Below the pieces are notes generated by a model. That model was not told where the DNA came from. It was given only the letters and a program-made list of their open reading frames with translations, and made no database searches. Below, piece after piece: positions 24,506-35,218 of a stretch of 64,000 nt of DNA. Numbering within the stretch: position 1 is the stretch's first letter; each line of letters opens with the position of its first letter. The DNA is taken from positions 1,690,268 to 1,754,267 of the forward strand of contig BCJX01000003.1 of NCBI GenBank assembly GCA_001600415.1, written 5' to 3'. This stretch comes from Pascua guehoae (lineage: Eukaryota; Basidiomycota; Tremellomycetes; Trichosporonales; Trichosporonaceae). The translations under genes were made by a program, and so were the position numbers.

Positions 24506-26018
24506 CTACACAAACATTATCGCTACCAAGGCGGGCAGCGCCAGAGCCACGGAAACCTCGAGCGCCCGCGCGCCGTTTGACGCGGGGATGGCGGTGCTAT
24601 CTCCACTTCCGGTTGCAATAGGGAGCGCTTCCAATGTCGCAGACGCGTATTGAGAGGACGTCGTGGTGGATCCGGCGCCCGCGGTGACGCCGGCGGTGCC
24701 CGCTGTTGGCACATCCGAGGCGTGTTGGTAGATGCTGTGGGGGATGGTCAGGTATCGGATACGGTATCTCGTTGCGCCCATCGGGCCGGAACTGAGCCGG
24801 AGCCGAGCGCGCCTGGCACAGGTCCAACTCACCGGATACCGTTCAAGGCAGCGAGCGGGGCGGCACTACTGGCACCACCGACCTGGCGGGGGGAGAGGAG
24901 TGCCGAGGACTCGTCCCAGGTAATCTTGAGGATCGTGGAGACACCCATGGCGGTCGCGGACTGGGTAAACGTGTGCGAGTAGACGTAGTAGCACTGGGAA
25001 CTGTTGCGCTCGTCGTCGGGCAGGAGGAGGCCTTCGGTCTTGTACAGCTCCTTGTCGTCGAGGGAGATGATGATGGCGGCAAGGTCGGCAATGTCGCTGG
25101 AAATCGCAAACCCCCCAATGTTGGCTTACTTTGTCAGTGTGCTCCCCCTCCAGGGCATGGCTCAGTCTCACTCGTCATGATGGCCCGCACGTTTCCAGGC
25201 CCGTGGAGGAGTCTGGTGTCGAGCTGGCCGTCGCACTTTTTCTCCGTGGTCGTCGTCCAGTCTCCGTCAAACTCGACCTCGTCGTCCAGGTCGATCAGGC
25301 GTGTGGGGCGCGGGCCCATTGTGATCGTTCTCGTCAGCGTGGCGGTCCCAACGACTGTTGTAACGGTCGTGGGCAAAGCAGTGGCGGCGGGGTTGCCGAA
25401 CGGGTCTGACGCCGACGTCGACGTCGGTCTCCCGCCGCCAAATACCGCCGGGCCCGCCGCTGGTTGGGTCAGAAAGAGGCCGATGCACGGGTCAGTGACT
25501 CACTGCAGATGAGCCTGTTGCACGTTCCGTCCGCACAACACTCGTACCTGTATTTATTGTCAGCAAAAAAAGAAAAGCAGCCAGAAACGTTTGGACAGCA
25601 TCGTACCCGTTCTCGCACGATCCCCAATCTGAGTTTGTTGTCAGTGACGCGTTACGAGCCTCTCGCAACAACATGACGTACCAGGACAGCAAGTGTACCC
25701 GGGCCTGGCGCACGACGAGATACAGCAAGTATTGCCGTCGGGGCACGTAGTCAAGCCGCCCGGGCAGCAAAAATGCCCAGGCTCCCTGCACTTGACATCG
25801 TTGTTTTCGCAAAACACCATGCCCGTGGGGCAGATGTACCCTATCGCTCCTTGGCGCTTGGTGAGGTTGCCCACGGGGTCGAGGGGCACAATGTCAAAGG
25901 CCGAGTTTCTATCGCCGTCTTGGCGCGGGACGCTGATGGGCAGGTCGCGCAGGTCAATGTTGAACCCCGCCACAGTGCTGGCGGCGACACCGACGAGAGC
26001 CAGAGTTGGAACGAGCAT
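24506..26018 (-). CDS. secreted Cys-rich protein with probable GPI anchor
   Basis: Exons 25682-26018, 25607-25628, 25504-25547, 25172-25459, 24833-25124 and 24506-24734 give 403 aa. A signal peptide (MLVPTLALVGVAASTVAG) is followed by a KR site and a Cys array of about 75 residues with CC pairs (HFCCPGG, GNTCCISSC, YTCCPG, YECCADG), then a Thr/Ser-rich region, a second region with LAAIIISLDD, and an Ala/Ser/Thr stalk. The C-terminus is a hydrophobic tail (ALALPALVAIMFV) after a small-residue ASNGAR site, typical of GPI attachment. It is probably a cell-wall or plasma-membrane surface protein. I start at 26018 because the ATG 30 bases upstream would add a non-hydrophobic leader. Function unknown. 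One internal exon is only 22 nt. Confidence 0.78.
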
Positions 26019-27887
26019 GATGGGTGGTGAACGGGGGTGCTGGGGCAATGTAGAGGACCCCAGGGCGTGATCTTAAGGGATTCCAGCTATTCCGCTCGTA
26101 GAGTCCCAGTCAACTCGGACTGGGTACTTTGTCGGGGTTGCATGGCGGCCAAGCAGTGCTCTTCGCCCGCCAATGGCTTCATGGATTTGCTTCTCATGGC
26201 ATGTGACTTGCGTTTGTCCACCAGTCCTGTGCCGCCGGTATACCTCAAGAAATGCTTGGCACCAGTGGAAAACGATCTGTGCCATGGCGGGTGGTATCTT
26301 TGGGGCCCTCTGGGGTCTGTGGTCTATCTCGTCACGCGCCCGCTCTGTGAATGGAAACACGGGACCATCAAGGGGCTAATGTGTCACTATTCACTCATTC
26401 CGCCATGCCAAGAACTCGTGCAGACGTCCGAGCGCAAGCCAAAGGTACCAGTACGCTTCTTAGGTACACTAGTGTTCTCTCTGCCGGGACACTCTAACTG
26501 TACTTTGCTTCCCCCCAGAGCATCCTTTGCATTCTTGCACCCCGCTCAAACCCCAAAATCATGGCATGGCCTCGCAAGCGAGTTACCTCGGGTCGGCCAC
26601 CTGTCACTACCAGTTCACTCTCCTTCACACTTCCCAACCCCTATCTCGGCCAAATCCGGCCAGCTGGCAGCTTGCAGCTTGCAGCTAGCCCCATTTTGCC
26701 CCTGGCGCCCCAGGAGCACGCACAAGTTTGATTATGCTCCTCTACTGGCAGCATATCTGCCGGTCGATGGGGGTAGATCCTGCGCTGGGACTGGGGGCTA
26801 CCCATCATGTGAGGGCCGTCAGGAGAACCAGCAAAAGAATCTGGGGTACGAGAAGGGCCGCCAATTTCCGGATCAAACCAACGGGCCAAGCTCAAGTTGT
26901 CTTATCGGGCTGGGCGGTTTGGTGGCTGCGGATTATACTCGGCGAGGTCGGAAAGGTTTTATCTGAATGGTGACAGCCTCCTCCGCAGTCCTCAGGAAGT
27001 CATGCCACCTTGCCCGACACCATCGTTATCCGTGTTACCGATGATTCTTGCGTGTGCAGCAGCGACCCCGCACAAGACGGCGAGGCGAAACGCAATTTCC
27101 TTCTGAATGACGAGAGTGATGCCCCCCTAATGGTGATTTAAGAAGCCGTACAGTACGGTTCATCCGTGTCGATGTGCCCAGCCTCGGCTGTTCGTTTGTC
27201 GAGAAAATTGCCACCGGCTAACTGCACCATCTACGTCGCGCTCGATAGTCTGGACCACATTTCCTGACCTGTCGTCATGGTTCTCTCTCCAAGAGATGGC
27301 GCTCTGCTGGCCGTAAATGTTGTGAGTCGTGAGACCCGTTATATATGTTTATGGACGCTTGGTCTATGCGTTCTGTAAATACAATCTCTGCTCGCTCTCC
27401 TTGAACCCACAAACAGAGCAACCAAGCTCGCGGAGAGGTGTCGTGCATCTCGTGACGAGCAACTCCAGCAACGATAATCGGAGGGTGATACAGTTTTCAA
27501 GGCAATGGTGACTGTATGCATTGACTTTAGTGAAATACCCGTACCAATGGGACAACACCCGCACGCGTTAGAAACAGAGCAACACCAGAATACCAGAAGT
27601 TGGGTGAAGGAACTGACGTGCTGTCAGGCACTTTGTCACCGCGCCACAGAGGATGAGGAGCCAGAGAGCGGGGGTGGCCACGAGGACCCCGCCGTGTCGG
27701 CGGGACGCGCCCGCAGCGAGGCAAGTTATCGTCGTCGTCCAGCCCGCGATCTTTGTGTGCGGTTGAGACACGTTAGGGAACGCTATCTTGTTACTGGAGT
27801 GTGCCACCTCCATAGCCTTCAGTACAGTATCCTGATCCCAATGCATGCACAACTCTGTCTAGTCTGAATCCATCCGCCTCCGCGCGG
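26019..27887. other. gene-free intergenic region
   Basis: About 1.9 kb upstream of the GPI-type gene and downstream of the NmrA-like gene. A 309-codon plus-strand open frame (26037-26966) shows no recognisable domain and I do not call it. It holds copy A of a dispersed motif (see repeat at 26646). Confidence 0.45.
26646..26697 (+). repeat. dispersed motif, copy A
   Basis: Starts TCGGCCAAATCCGGCCAG and ends near CCCCATTTTGCCCC, with GCAGCTT repeated in between. Shares its ends with a second copy at 29398-29439. It lies about 630 bp upstream of the GPI-type gene. Confidence 0.6.
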
Positions 27888-28901
27888 CTAGAGTTTGCTG
27901 CCCTTGGCGTAAGTGGCGACGAGCTCCTGGAGTGTCGCCTTGCGCACGCCCTCGCCGGCCTCGAACCTCCCCGTCGTCGACCAGTTGCCCGCGCCCCAGT
28001 GCTTGATCCACGCATAGCCGAGTGTCGCGGCCGCGTTGCCCTTTGCGACGACCTGTGCAAAGTCGGCGTCGGTGAAGGGTGTAATGGTCGGGCGGGCGCC
28101 GTGCTGCTTGGCGAGGGCGTCGGCGAGCTCGCGTCCGGTGAATTCCGTCTCGACGACCGTGTAGTGCTGGTATCCCGTGAACCATGGGCGGGTGACGATC
28201 TGGCCGACCGCGGCGCCGAGGTAGGCCAGGCGGACAAAGGAGAATGTCGACTGGAGCGACTTGTCGAGGTCCCCGTCCGGGGTGTAGATCAGGAGGCGGT
28301 TGTTGGCGGCGTCAATGCCGTTGTACGAGTAGAGGAAGAAGTAGTTGTCAAAGAGCGTAGACGAGATGGTGGTAATGGGCAGTCCGAGCGACTTTGCATA
28401 CTTGAGTAGCTGGACCTTGGAGTGGCGGTAGCTGACCTCGGCGTCCTCCTCCTCTTCAGGCGTCCAGTTGGTGGTAAACCATGAGGGGACAAAGGCCTTG
28501 AGCTGGCCCTTGGGGAGCGCGGCGAGGCTCTCGAGGAAGCGCTTGCCGCCGTCGGCGGTGCTCTTGCCCGCCGAGCTGTGGTGGTTAGTACACGAGACCA
28601 CGCATAGAGAGCGTCCGATATAGGGTCTCGGTGGACTGCGAGTGCGCGGGTTTGTTTGGGCACAGAGGACTCACACAAGGATGTCGACGCCGCGGAGAGC
28701 CGCAGCGACTTCGGCGGCCGTCGCATTGTCGCTGTCCAGCACGCGCTTCTCGACACTGGAAGGGATGCGCGACGTGTCGGACGACGCGCGGTGGAGGACC
28801 ACAAGCTTGAGCGCACCCTTGTTGTGCTGGGTCACGAGGCCAGCGAGAATGTTGCTGCCGAGCTGGCCGGAAGCACCAAGGAGAGCGACGGTGGGGGCCA
28901 T
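27888..28901 (-). CDS. NmrA-like / isoflavone-reductase-like NAD(P)-binding protein
   Basis: Exons 28675-28901 and 27888-28575 give 304 aa. The N-terminus MAPTVALLGASGQLGSNILA is a Rossmann GxxGxxG dinucleotide site of the atypical short-chain dehydrogenase group. The middle has FVPSWF and SYRHSKVQLLKYAKSLGL, the position where NmrA/isoflavone-reductase proteins carry a catalytic or structural Lys, then FVRLAYLGAAVGQIVT. Members are NADPH-dependent reductases or redox-sensing regulators such as NmrA; which one cannot be told here. The gene diverges from the flavin monooxygenase, sharing about 0.94 kb of upstream DNA. Confidence 0.85.
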
Positions 28902-29844
28902 GGTAAGTGTTTGTGGGGGTGGAGTTGCGCTAAGAGGGGGTGGGAGACGATGGGAGTGGTGCTGGACGAGGAAGATTGTCTCCCAGGCGACCTTTTATAC
29001 GCCGTGAGAGCTTGCGGGATGTCCAAAGGCAGCACCAGCACGGGCGGTGGAGGCAATGTCAGCCATGTCAGCTGTGTCAGCCGCGACTGCTCGAGACGGA
29101 GTCTCCGAAGATGATGTTATCAATCAATTGCCAAATTGCCCCTTTCGGCAGGCGGCCGTCCAGGCACCGGTTTTTAACACTTGCTCTCCGGCAACCATCG
29201 GCATTGGCACGGCCTGGCGCTCGGCTGTCTCTGGGTGGGGTGTGACTCGGCCTCACTCGTAAGCAACCCGTGCAGAAAGTTAGCGTGGCAGCTCATCACA
29301 ACATGACCTGGCTGGGCAGAACAGCCGGATGCCCCTTGTTGGCCACATCCTGTTACCCCTTTGTATGACCCAGCCCTTGGGGAGGAGGAGAGACTGATCG
29401 GCCAAATCCGGTCAGGTTGCAGCTTGTCCCATTTTGCTCCGTGGTGGCTCACATACTGTACGTGTATGAGTTGAAGCAGCACTTTCCGTGGTGCAAAGTC
29501 CTGCTCTCCAATCTCCGATGTGCCACACGTCTATTTTTGTTGTGGGACGGTGCTGCGTTTCTGGCCCGAGCCTGCACACCTGTGAGCCCATGAATGTCAC
29601 TGCACCCAGACGCATAGCACGCTTGTACGCTTGGCGGAAACGCGGAACGGCATGACAGCATTTGCCGCGTGCATGTTTGTCAAGCTTGTCACCACCACCA
29701 GAAGTGGATCGCATGACGTCACGCGAACCCCATCAGCCAGGTCCCAGGCCCAGGCGCGTCGTGATTCCCAGCAACATGCTAGCAACCAACAAGTCCCAAG
29801 TCACTGATTCCCAGATTCACGCTCCGCCCATACTACTTACCTCC
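28902..29844. promoter_or_regulatory. shared upstream region, NmrA-like / FMO
   Basis: About 0.94 kb between divergent genes. Holds copy B of a dispersed motif at 29398-29439. An in-frame ATG at 29713 would add 44 residues to the FMO, but these do not resemble the family. Confidence 0.5.
29398..29439 (+). repeat. dispersed motif, copy B
   Basis: TCGGCCAAATCCGGTCAG, then TTGCAGCTTG and CCCATTTTGCTCC; a shorter version of the motif at 26646. It lies about 500 bp upstream of the NmrA-like gene and 450 bp upstream of the FMO. Confidence 0.6.
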
Positions 29845-32224
29845 ATGTCCCTGCCACCCCGCACCTCGACCCTCATCATCGGTGGCGGACCAGCTGGGCT
29901 GGTCTGTCTGCGGTATGCGCTCACCCATGGCCCCGCGTGGGCCGACGGCGAGGCGCCCGTCCTCGTCGAGATGGAGGACGAGATTGGGGGCACGTTCAGG
30001 TGGGCATTGCGACTCCAGTCGTGCTATCGGAATGTGGAAGCGTGTGCTGCCAGTCTGAGCGCCAGGCCGGGGTTCACGTCCTGTCACGACTGCATGTTGT
30101 GTGACCGTGTCTGTACAGTGGCAAGAATTCTGACGCGTCCCAGGTGGCGCGGGTACGAGAACGCCGAGCTGGTGAGCTCGAAGCAGCTCACATGCTTCTC
30201 CGATTTTCGATACCCGCTCTCGGCGCCCGACCACCCGAGCCTGCCCAACTTTGTGCAGTATCTGCACGACTATGCGCGCGAGTTCAAGCTCGACGAGCAT
30301 ATCCGCCTGAACACGCAGGTGGTAAAGCTCAGCAAGACGGGGAGCGGAGCATATCCCCACGTTGCGGTTGTCCGTCGCACGGCCGGCGGTGGGGAAGAAT
30401 CAGAAGCAGGGACAGAAGCAGAGATTGCCGCCCAGCGCGTGATTATCACCACCGGGCTGCATGTCACGCCCAACCTTCCAAAGATCCCGGGCCTCAATAC
30501 CGCACCGCTCTCGGACCCGCCCATCCCCTGGCTCCACTCGTCAGACTACAAGGCGCGCTCCCAGCTTGCGGGCAAGCAGGTCCTCGTCCTCGGCGCTGGG
30601 GAGACGGGTATGGATGTGGCCTACGAAGGTGTCCTCGCGAACGCGAAGATGTGGATGGGTGTACGCACGGGGTTCCTCAGCTTCCCAAAAGTGCGTACAG
30701 CGTCAGGGAGGGCGGCACCTTGTGGCCTGCCGCTGGGTGACAAAAGAGAAGCAGCACTAAAGACTCAGGTATTCAACAACTTCCGCGCCCTGGGGGCAGT
30801 GTTTGACGGCGCGCTCCCGATCGACGGGCTCATTACCAACCTCTTTGAGACGGCCTACGTCCATCCGTGGGTGGCGGCGTCACACCTGCGCTGGTTTGTG
30901 AGCGACTATGTTGTGCGCAAGGTACTCTGGCTCCTCACGGGTACGAGTGCAGGGTGCAATCAGTGGGCGGGCGAGTTGCCACGGGAGCGACAGGGCCGCG
31001 CATATGTCTTTCTCAACAAGAGTGGTATGTGGCGATATCATGAACTCGTCAAGGCAGTGAAGGTCCCCCAATGCTGACACTGCAGCACGGTCGGTCGCCT
31101 TTGTCCCAACATGGAAGGCTGTTCAAGTGCTGACGCTTCAGGGCGATGCAGTTCATCAACCGTCCGTACCAGAACATGTCGTGGCTGCACCGCACGCTCT
31201 TCAGCTACATTGACCCCCCGGTCCCCGACGACGTCACAGACCCAACTGTCCGCCTCGTGCCGTTCCCCGAGCGTTTCGAGGCTGGCCGTGCCGTGTTACC
31301 TCCCCCTCCGGCGCACCGGGCCAAGGAGACGGCATGGAAGGGCGAGTGCCGCCCCGACCTGGTGGTGCTCGCCACGGGCTACCTCCAGGACTTTGACTGG
31401 CTCGGTGACGAGTATGCGCGGCCAGACGAGTGTGACGTGCGTGGCGTATGTGCCTCAAACGATCTCTCTGTTGGATACGTTGGCTTCCTTCGACCTGGTG
31501 TCGGTACGTCCAAACCCTAAACACCTATCCTCTCTGGCCTCGTGTGCGCTATGACGTCCAAGCGCGTTACGAGAAAAAACAACAGAACAAAACAAAAACA
31601 AAGAAGCGCAGACGCCGGCCGCCACATGTCCCAGAAGCACCCCTGTTGGTTGACAGCTGACACTCTTTGTTCCCACAATCCGTCGTTGTGACATGCACCC
31701 CACCCCAAATCTCCGTTCCGCAACACCATGAAACAATAAACTGCCCACCCGCCCACACGTATGCACACGCACACGTCCACGCACAGGCGCCATCCCGCCC
31801 ATGGCCGAGATGCAGGCACAGTTCTTCTGGCTTTTGACACAGGGTAAACTGGCGCCACCGACGTCGCCCGAGCACTACCACCTCATGCATCTGCGTGGGG
31901 CTCGCATCCAGTATGGCGTCGATTACTCTGCCTACATGTCGCAGCTCGGTCGGGACATGGGGTCGGCGCCGGGTCTGTTGGAATTGGCTCGCGAGTATGG
32001 CTGGTTTGTCACCCTCGTGTACTGGTGAGTTGTGGAGCATGAGGCTCGGTGTGGCGCCGGGTTTTGCGACGAATTGGGTCGTGTATTGTCCTCGCAGACC
32101 CTCGCTTGTGGATGCGGGGAATGCGGGAATGAGAGTGGCTTGGCGGTTCTTGATTAGGCGCTGTCATTGTGTCTTGTGGGCAGCTTTTGTGGCCGGTGGG
32201 CCCACATTAGAGGCCCATGTGGCG

Positions 32225-32262
<38 letters not shown>

Positions 32263-33264
32263 CCCTCAACGATGGCTATTGTTCCCTTTGGCCCCCATTC
32301 CTCACCAGCCATTGCGCGCGTAGACAAAGCGTGCCCCATGCAGAGCAAACCCTCTCCAGGTCTATTGTTGTGCAACACCCCACACACGGGCCGCCGGCAC
32401 GGTGGCGCCTGCCCTGTGCATGTGTCTAACTTTTATGATGGAGTACTGTGCCAGTATTGTCCCCCTGCCACTGACACACACCGCAGCTTTGGCGCCGCGT
32501 TTCCCACGTTTTACCGTCTCACAGGGCCGTACCGCTCAGACGTGGCAGGGGAGATCACGCGTACCGAGCTGTGGGACACGATCCGGCGGCGCGGGGTCGT
32601 CGGTAATTTGTTCATGGGCGTGATCCCCATGGTGAGTCGGGAAGAGAATAAGCCGGGGAGGGAATGGGCCGGTCGGCCAGTCGGTTGGGGTCCGGCGTAA
32701 CCTCGGTAGCGTCGAGGTCTCTCAGTGGAGTGTGGAGACGACTCGGCGAGAGAGCCAGTGAGGGCCGTTGGACAAACGGTCCGCTTGGACATAGTGGCCG
32801 ATGGCGAGGAATGGGCGAGCCGGGCCCCGATAAGGTAATGGCCGTCACCGACCTGGGCGGAGGCACGGGGACGTGTGTGGCGGTGCCGCCAGTGCCATGG
32901 CGCTGGCACGGCGGAAAAAACGAGTTTACTGCACACGGCGTCGTCGCGAGCCCTCGGGCACACGGGGCACGGCGCAACCGAGTGCACCCTTCCGTCGGGC
33001 TGGTGTGGGCCGGTGTTGGGTATTTTGCGGCATGTGGGAATCGTGGCTGACGATCGCGAGGCCTTCTACGCACTCGTCAACCTTGCCGCCCTGGCGCTCG
33101 ACGCGGCGTGGACCCTGGCGGCGCCAGTGCTCGGTGCGCCGCCGCACTCTGTCTTGAGCACGCGCAAGGATGCTGGTGGGACACGCGCGCGGCGCGTGTC
33201 GCCGTCGGCGAGGGGGGCCAATGGAGTCGCGAACGGCAAGTCGCGCAAGGGCAGGGCCGCGTGA
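29845..33264 (+). CDS. flavin-containing monooxygenase-like protein
   Basis: Exons 29845-29999, 30144-30690, 30769-31024, 31086-31089, 31142-31503, 31787-32024, 32487-32631 and 33061-33264 give 636 aa. Uses FAD and NAD(P)H to oxygenate small nucleophilic or carbonyl substrates. Seen: FAD site IIGGGPAGL at the N-terminus; WLHSSDYK matching the end of the FMO fingerprint (the leading FxG is missing); second dinucleotide site VLGAGETGMDV; and LATGY. The C-terminal part (YGVDYSAYM, TFYRLTGPYRS, RRGVVGNLFMGVIPM) resembles the fungal dimethylaniline-monooxygenase-like group. It ends in a basic Ser/Gly/Arg tail. The 4-nt exon at 31086-31089 is inferred: only it joins two good 3' splice sites in frame (NKS-AR-AMQF). 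Introns 6 and 7 are unusually long, and intron 6 contains a run of 36 A. Confidence 0.82.
32225..32260 (+). repeat. poly(A) homopolymer, 36 nt, in FMO intron
   Basis: Uninterrupted run of 36 A inside the 462-nt intron 32025-32486 of the FMO gene. The length should be treated as approximate because homopolymers sequence badly. Confidence 0.85.
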
Positions 33265-33566
33265 GGCATGCCAGTGAGGTCAGCCGCGACGGCGTCGGTT
33301 TCGTCATCGGCGCCAACCGCGCGGTTACGACGCAGTCAGCCAAACTAGACATGGACGGGTGCTGTATGCGGGGGTGACGACGAGCGCGTGCTGGTGAGGA
33401 ATGGCTGGTGCCTTGTCCGTGGGCAAGAGTACGAGTATGCATGCTATGGCTACGTTCTACGTTCCGAGAGTATCATTATGAAGCTATGACGGTGGATACA
33501 ACAAATCCCAGGGCGGGAACAAATCCTGGCGTACAGGAGCGGTCAAGGAAAGGAGGAAGGTGTAGT
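33265..33566. other. intergenic between convergent genes
   Basis: About 300 bases between the 3' ends of the FMO and the clampless-like gene. Nothing recognised. Confidence 0.4.
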
Positions 33567-35218
33567 CTAGAGGGCTCCGAGGCGGCTGCTGACCTCGTCT
33601 GCGTCATGGCTGGGGGTGGGTGGCTGGCCCGAGTGTGCCTCAACGCCAAGCCACGGCGACGCGGGGCGGTCGTCTGCGTCGCGTGCGTCGCGTGCGTCGC
33701 CTGTATGTGTGTCTGGGTCGTTTTGTTCGTCGTCGTCCGACTCGGCGTGGGGGTCGTCATTGTCGCGGGCCTCAGTCTTGACCCATCGGCGCCACCAGCG
33801 CCCGACGACGCGCTTTGTGCGCGCGTCGAGGCCCAGATAGTCGACATTACAAATGAGGCCGCGCCACGAGACTGCGCCCGAGGCGAGTGCGCCTTCGAGG
33901 GCGGCCACGTCGCCAAAGTAGAGCCAGTGGAAGAGGACGCCGGCCGACTCTGGATCCGGGAGGGGCACGTAGACTGAGCGCCTGTGGGGCAGTGGGGACG
34001 GGAGGACCTGGCACCCTTGCATTTCGGGGGCGTCGGGCGGCCGGGGGCTGTAGAGGACGGTGCGGAGGAGGTCGCTCTGGGGGATCAGGTAGTCGTGGTG
34101 CAGCGCCCAGCTTGTGGCGGGCACGGCGCCCGTCGAGTTGCTCCGTACTGGCTGCATGGGGGCGACGGGGACGGCGGGGCACGGGTCCGAGTTTGCGCGC
34201 GGCGGTGCTGGTGTCGGCGCGGGGTGCATGGGAATCACTGCGGGCCAGTCAGTATGGTGCATGAGCCAGCCTGGTAACCTGGGGTGGACTTACCGAGGTG
34301 CACGTCGGCGTCCTGGTCGTTTCCCCAGAACCGGGGTGCGAGCTCGTGCAGACGCCCGAGGACAAAGTCGCGCGGGATCTGGTCGAGGCGCGTCGCCGGC
34401 GGTGTGGGCGGCATGGCCGGCGAGCCCGGCAGGGAGACGCCGCGCACTGGGCCCCGTGCGCCCCGGGGCGATTCGGCGGGGGCATTCGTCGTACACCGGG
34501 GATCGCATGTGGAACTGGGGACAATGGCGGGGGCGGAACCGGGTGCGCGGAGCGTATAGTCGTGCCATGTGTGCGAGCCCGTGTTCTGTGTGGGCCCTCG
34601 GCGTGCAGGCGCCGGTGGGGAATGAGGACCGTGGTGGTGGTGGTGGTGGTAGTGGTCGAGTGCGTATTCGTGGTCGGTGGTGACTTTTCCCGCGCGCGAG
34701 GGGCTGGGCGAGGGGAGGCGCAGGGACGCAGAGATTGACGCGGCGGGGGTGGCGTCGCCGGCGTGTGCGGACGCGCTGGCCGACGCGATTGGTGCCGAGG
34801 CTCGACCGGGCACGGGCGATTCGGGCGAGGGGGACGGCGAGGGGGAGGGTGTGAGCTGCCACATGCCGGCGTGCGAGCGGGGTCTGCTGGCCGACGGGGG
34901 TGGTGTGGTCGTGCGGTGGTGGTGCTGGTGGTGGCCACAGGGGGTGGTCGTGTGTCTGCCTGGGGTGGAGGGGCGGTGGGTGCGGGGGCTGCGGGGACAC
35001 AGGCGGGGGCTGTTGGGCGACGGCGTGACGGGGCTGCGCGGACAGGGGATGGGGTGGGCCGTGGGTGTGGCCGAGGTGCGGCGGCGCCGGGGCTGGTTGG
35101 GGAACGGCGGGGGCAGCTTGCGGTGCGTGAGTGACAGCGAGGGGGCGCCGACGCGCCGTGGCGAAGTGGGTGGGTATGCGGATAGTGACGGAGGCGAACG
35201 GGGCGGCTGGCAGAGCAT
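33567..35218 (-). CDS. clampless-like (Clp1 family) developmental regulator
   Basis: Exons 34294-35218 and 33567-34237 give 531 aa. The first 280 residues are Ser/Pro/Thr-rich and disordered, with a poly-His stretch near residue 190. Then IPRDFVLGRLHELAPRFW followed by DADVHL, and later a segment with HHDYLIPQSDLLRTVLYS, RSVYVPLPDPESAGVLFHWL and WRGLICNVDYLGL. This order (surface helix, acidic strand, hydrophobic helices, domain end with NVxYLG) matches my recollection of basidiomycete Clampless1 proteins, which have a BTB-like fold and act in clamp formation and sexual development. The C-terminus is acidic (DARDARDAD repeats). The family call is from pattern memory. The start at 35218 is the ATG opening the Pro-rich region; the frame stays open upstream without sense. 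Confidence 0.6.

Noticed and set aside
26037..26966. 309-codon plus-strand open frame in intergenic DNA
   Set aside because: No domain, no codon-use or splice support, and composition unlike a protein. Long chance frames are common at this GC content.
29662..29844. Longer FMO N-terminus from 29713
   Set aside because: The extra residues are polar and unlike the family; the FAD motif follows MSLPPRTSTL directly, as usual.
31120..31141. 25-nt FMO intron with GG donor in place of the 4-nt exon
   Set aside because: It restores the frame but needs a non-canonical donor and an intron too short to splice; kept only as a less likely alternative.
32225..32260. Poly(A) run as proof of a retrotransposon
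   Set aside because: No reverse transcriptase, target-site duplication or coding remnant is visible beside it.
27888..33264. Secondary-metabolite cluster of NmrA-like protein and FMO
   Set aside because: No backbone synthase, transporter or cluster regulator lies nearby, so two redox genes sharing a promoter do not make a cluster.
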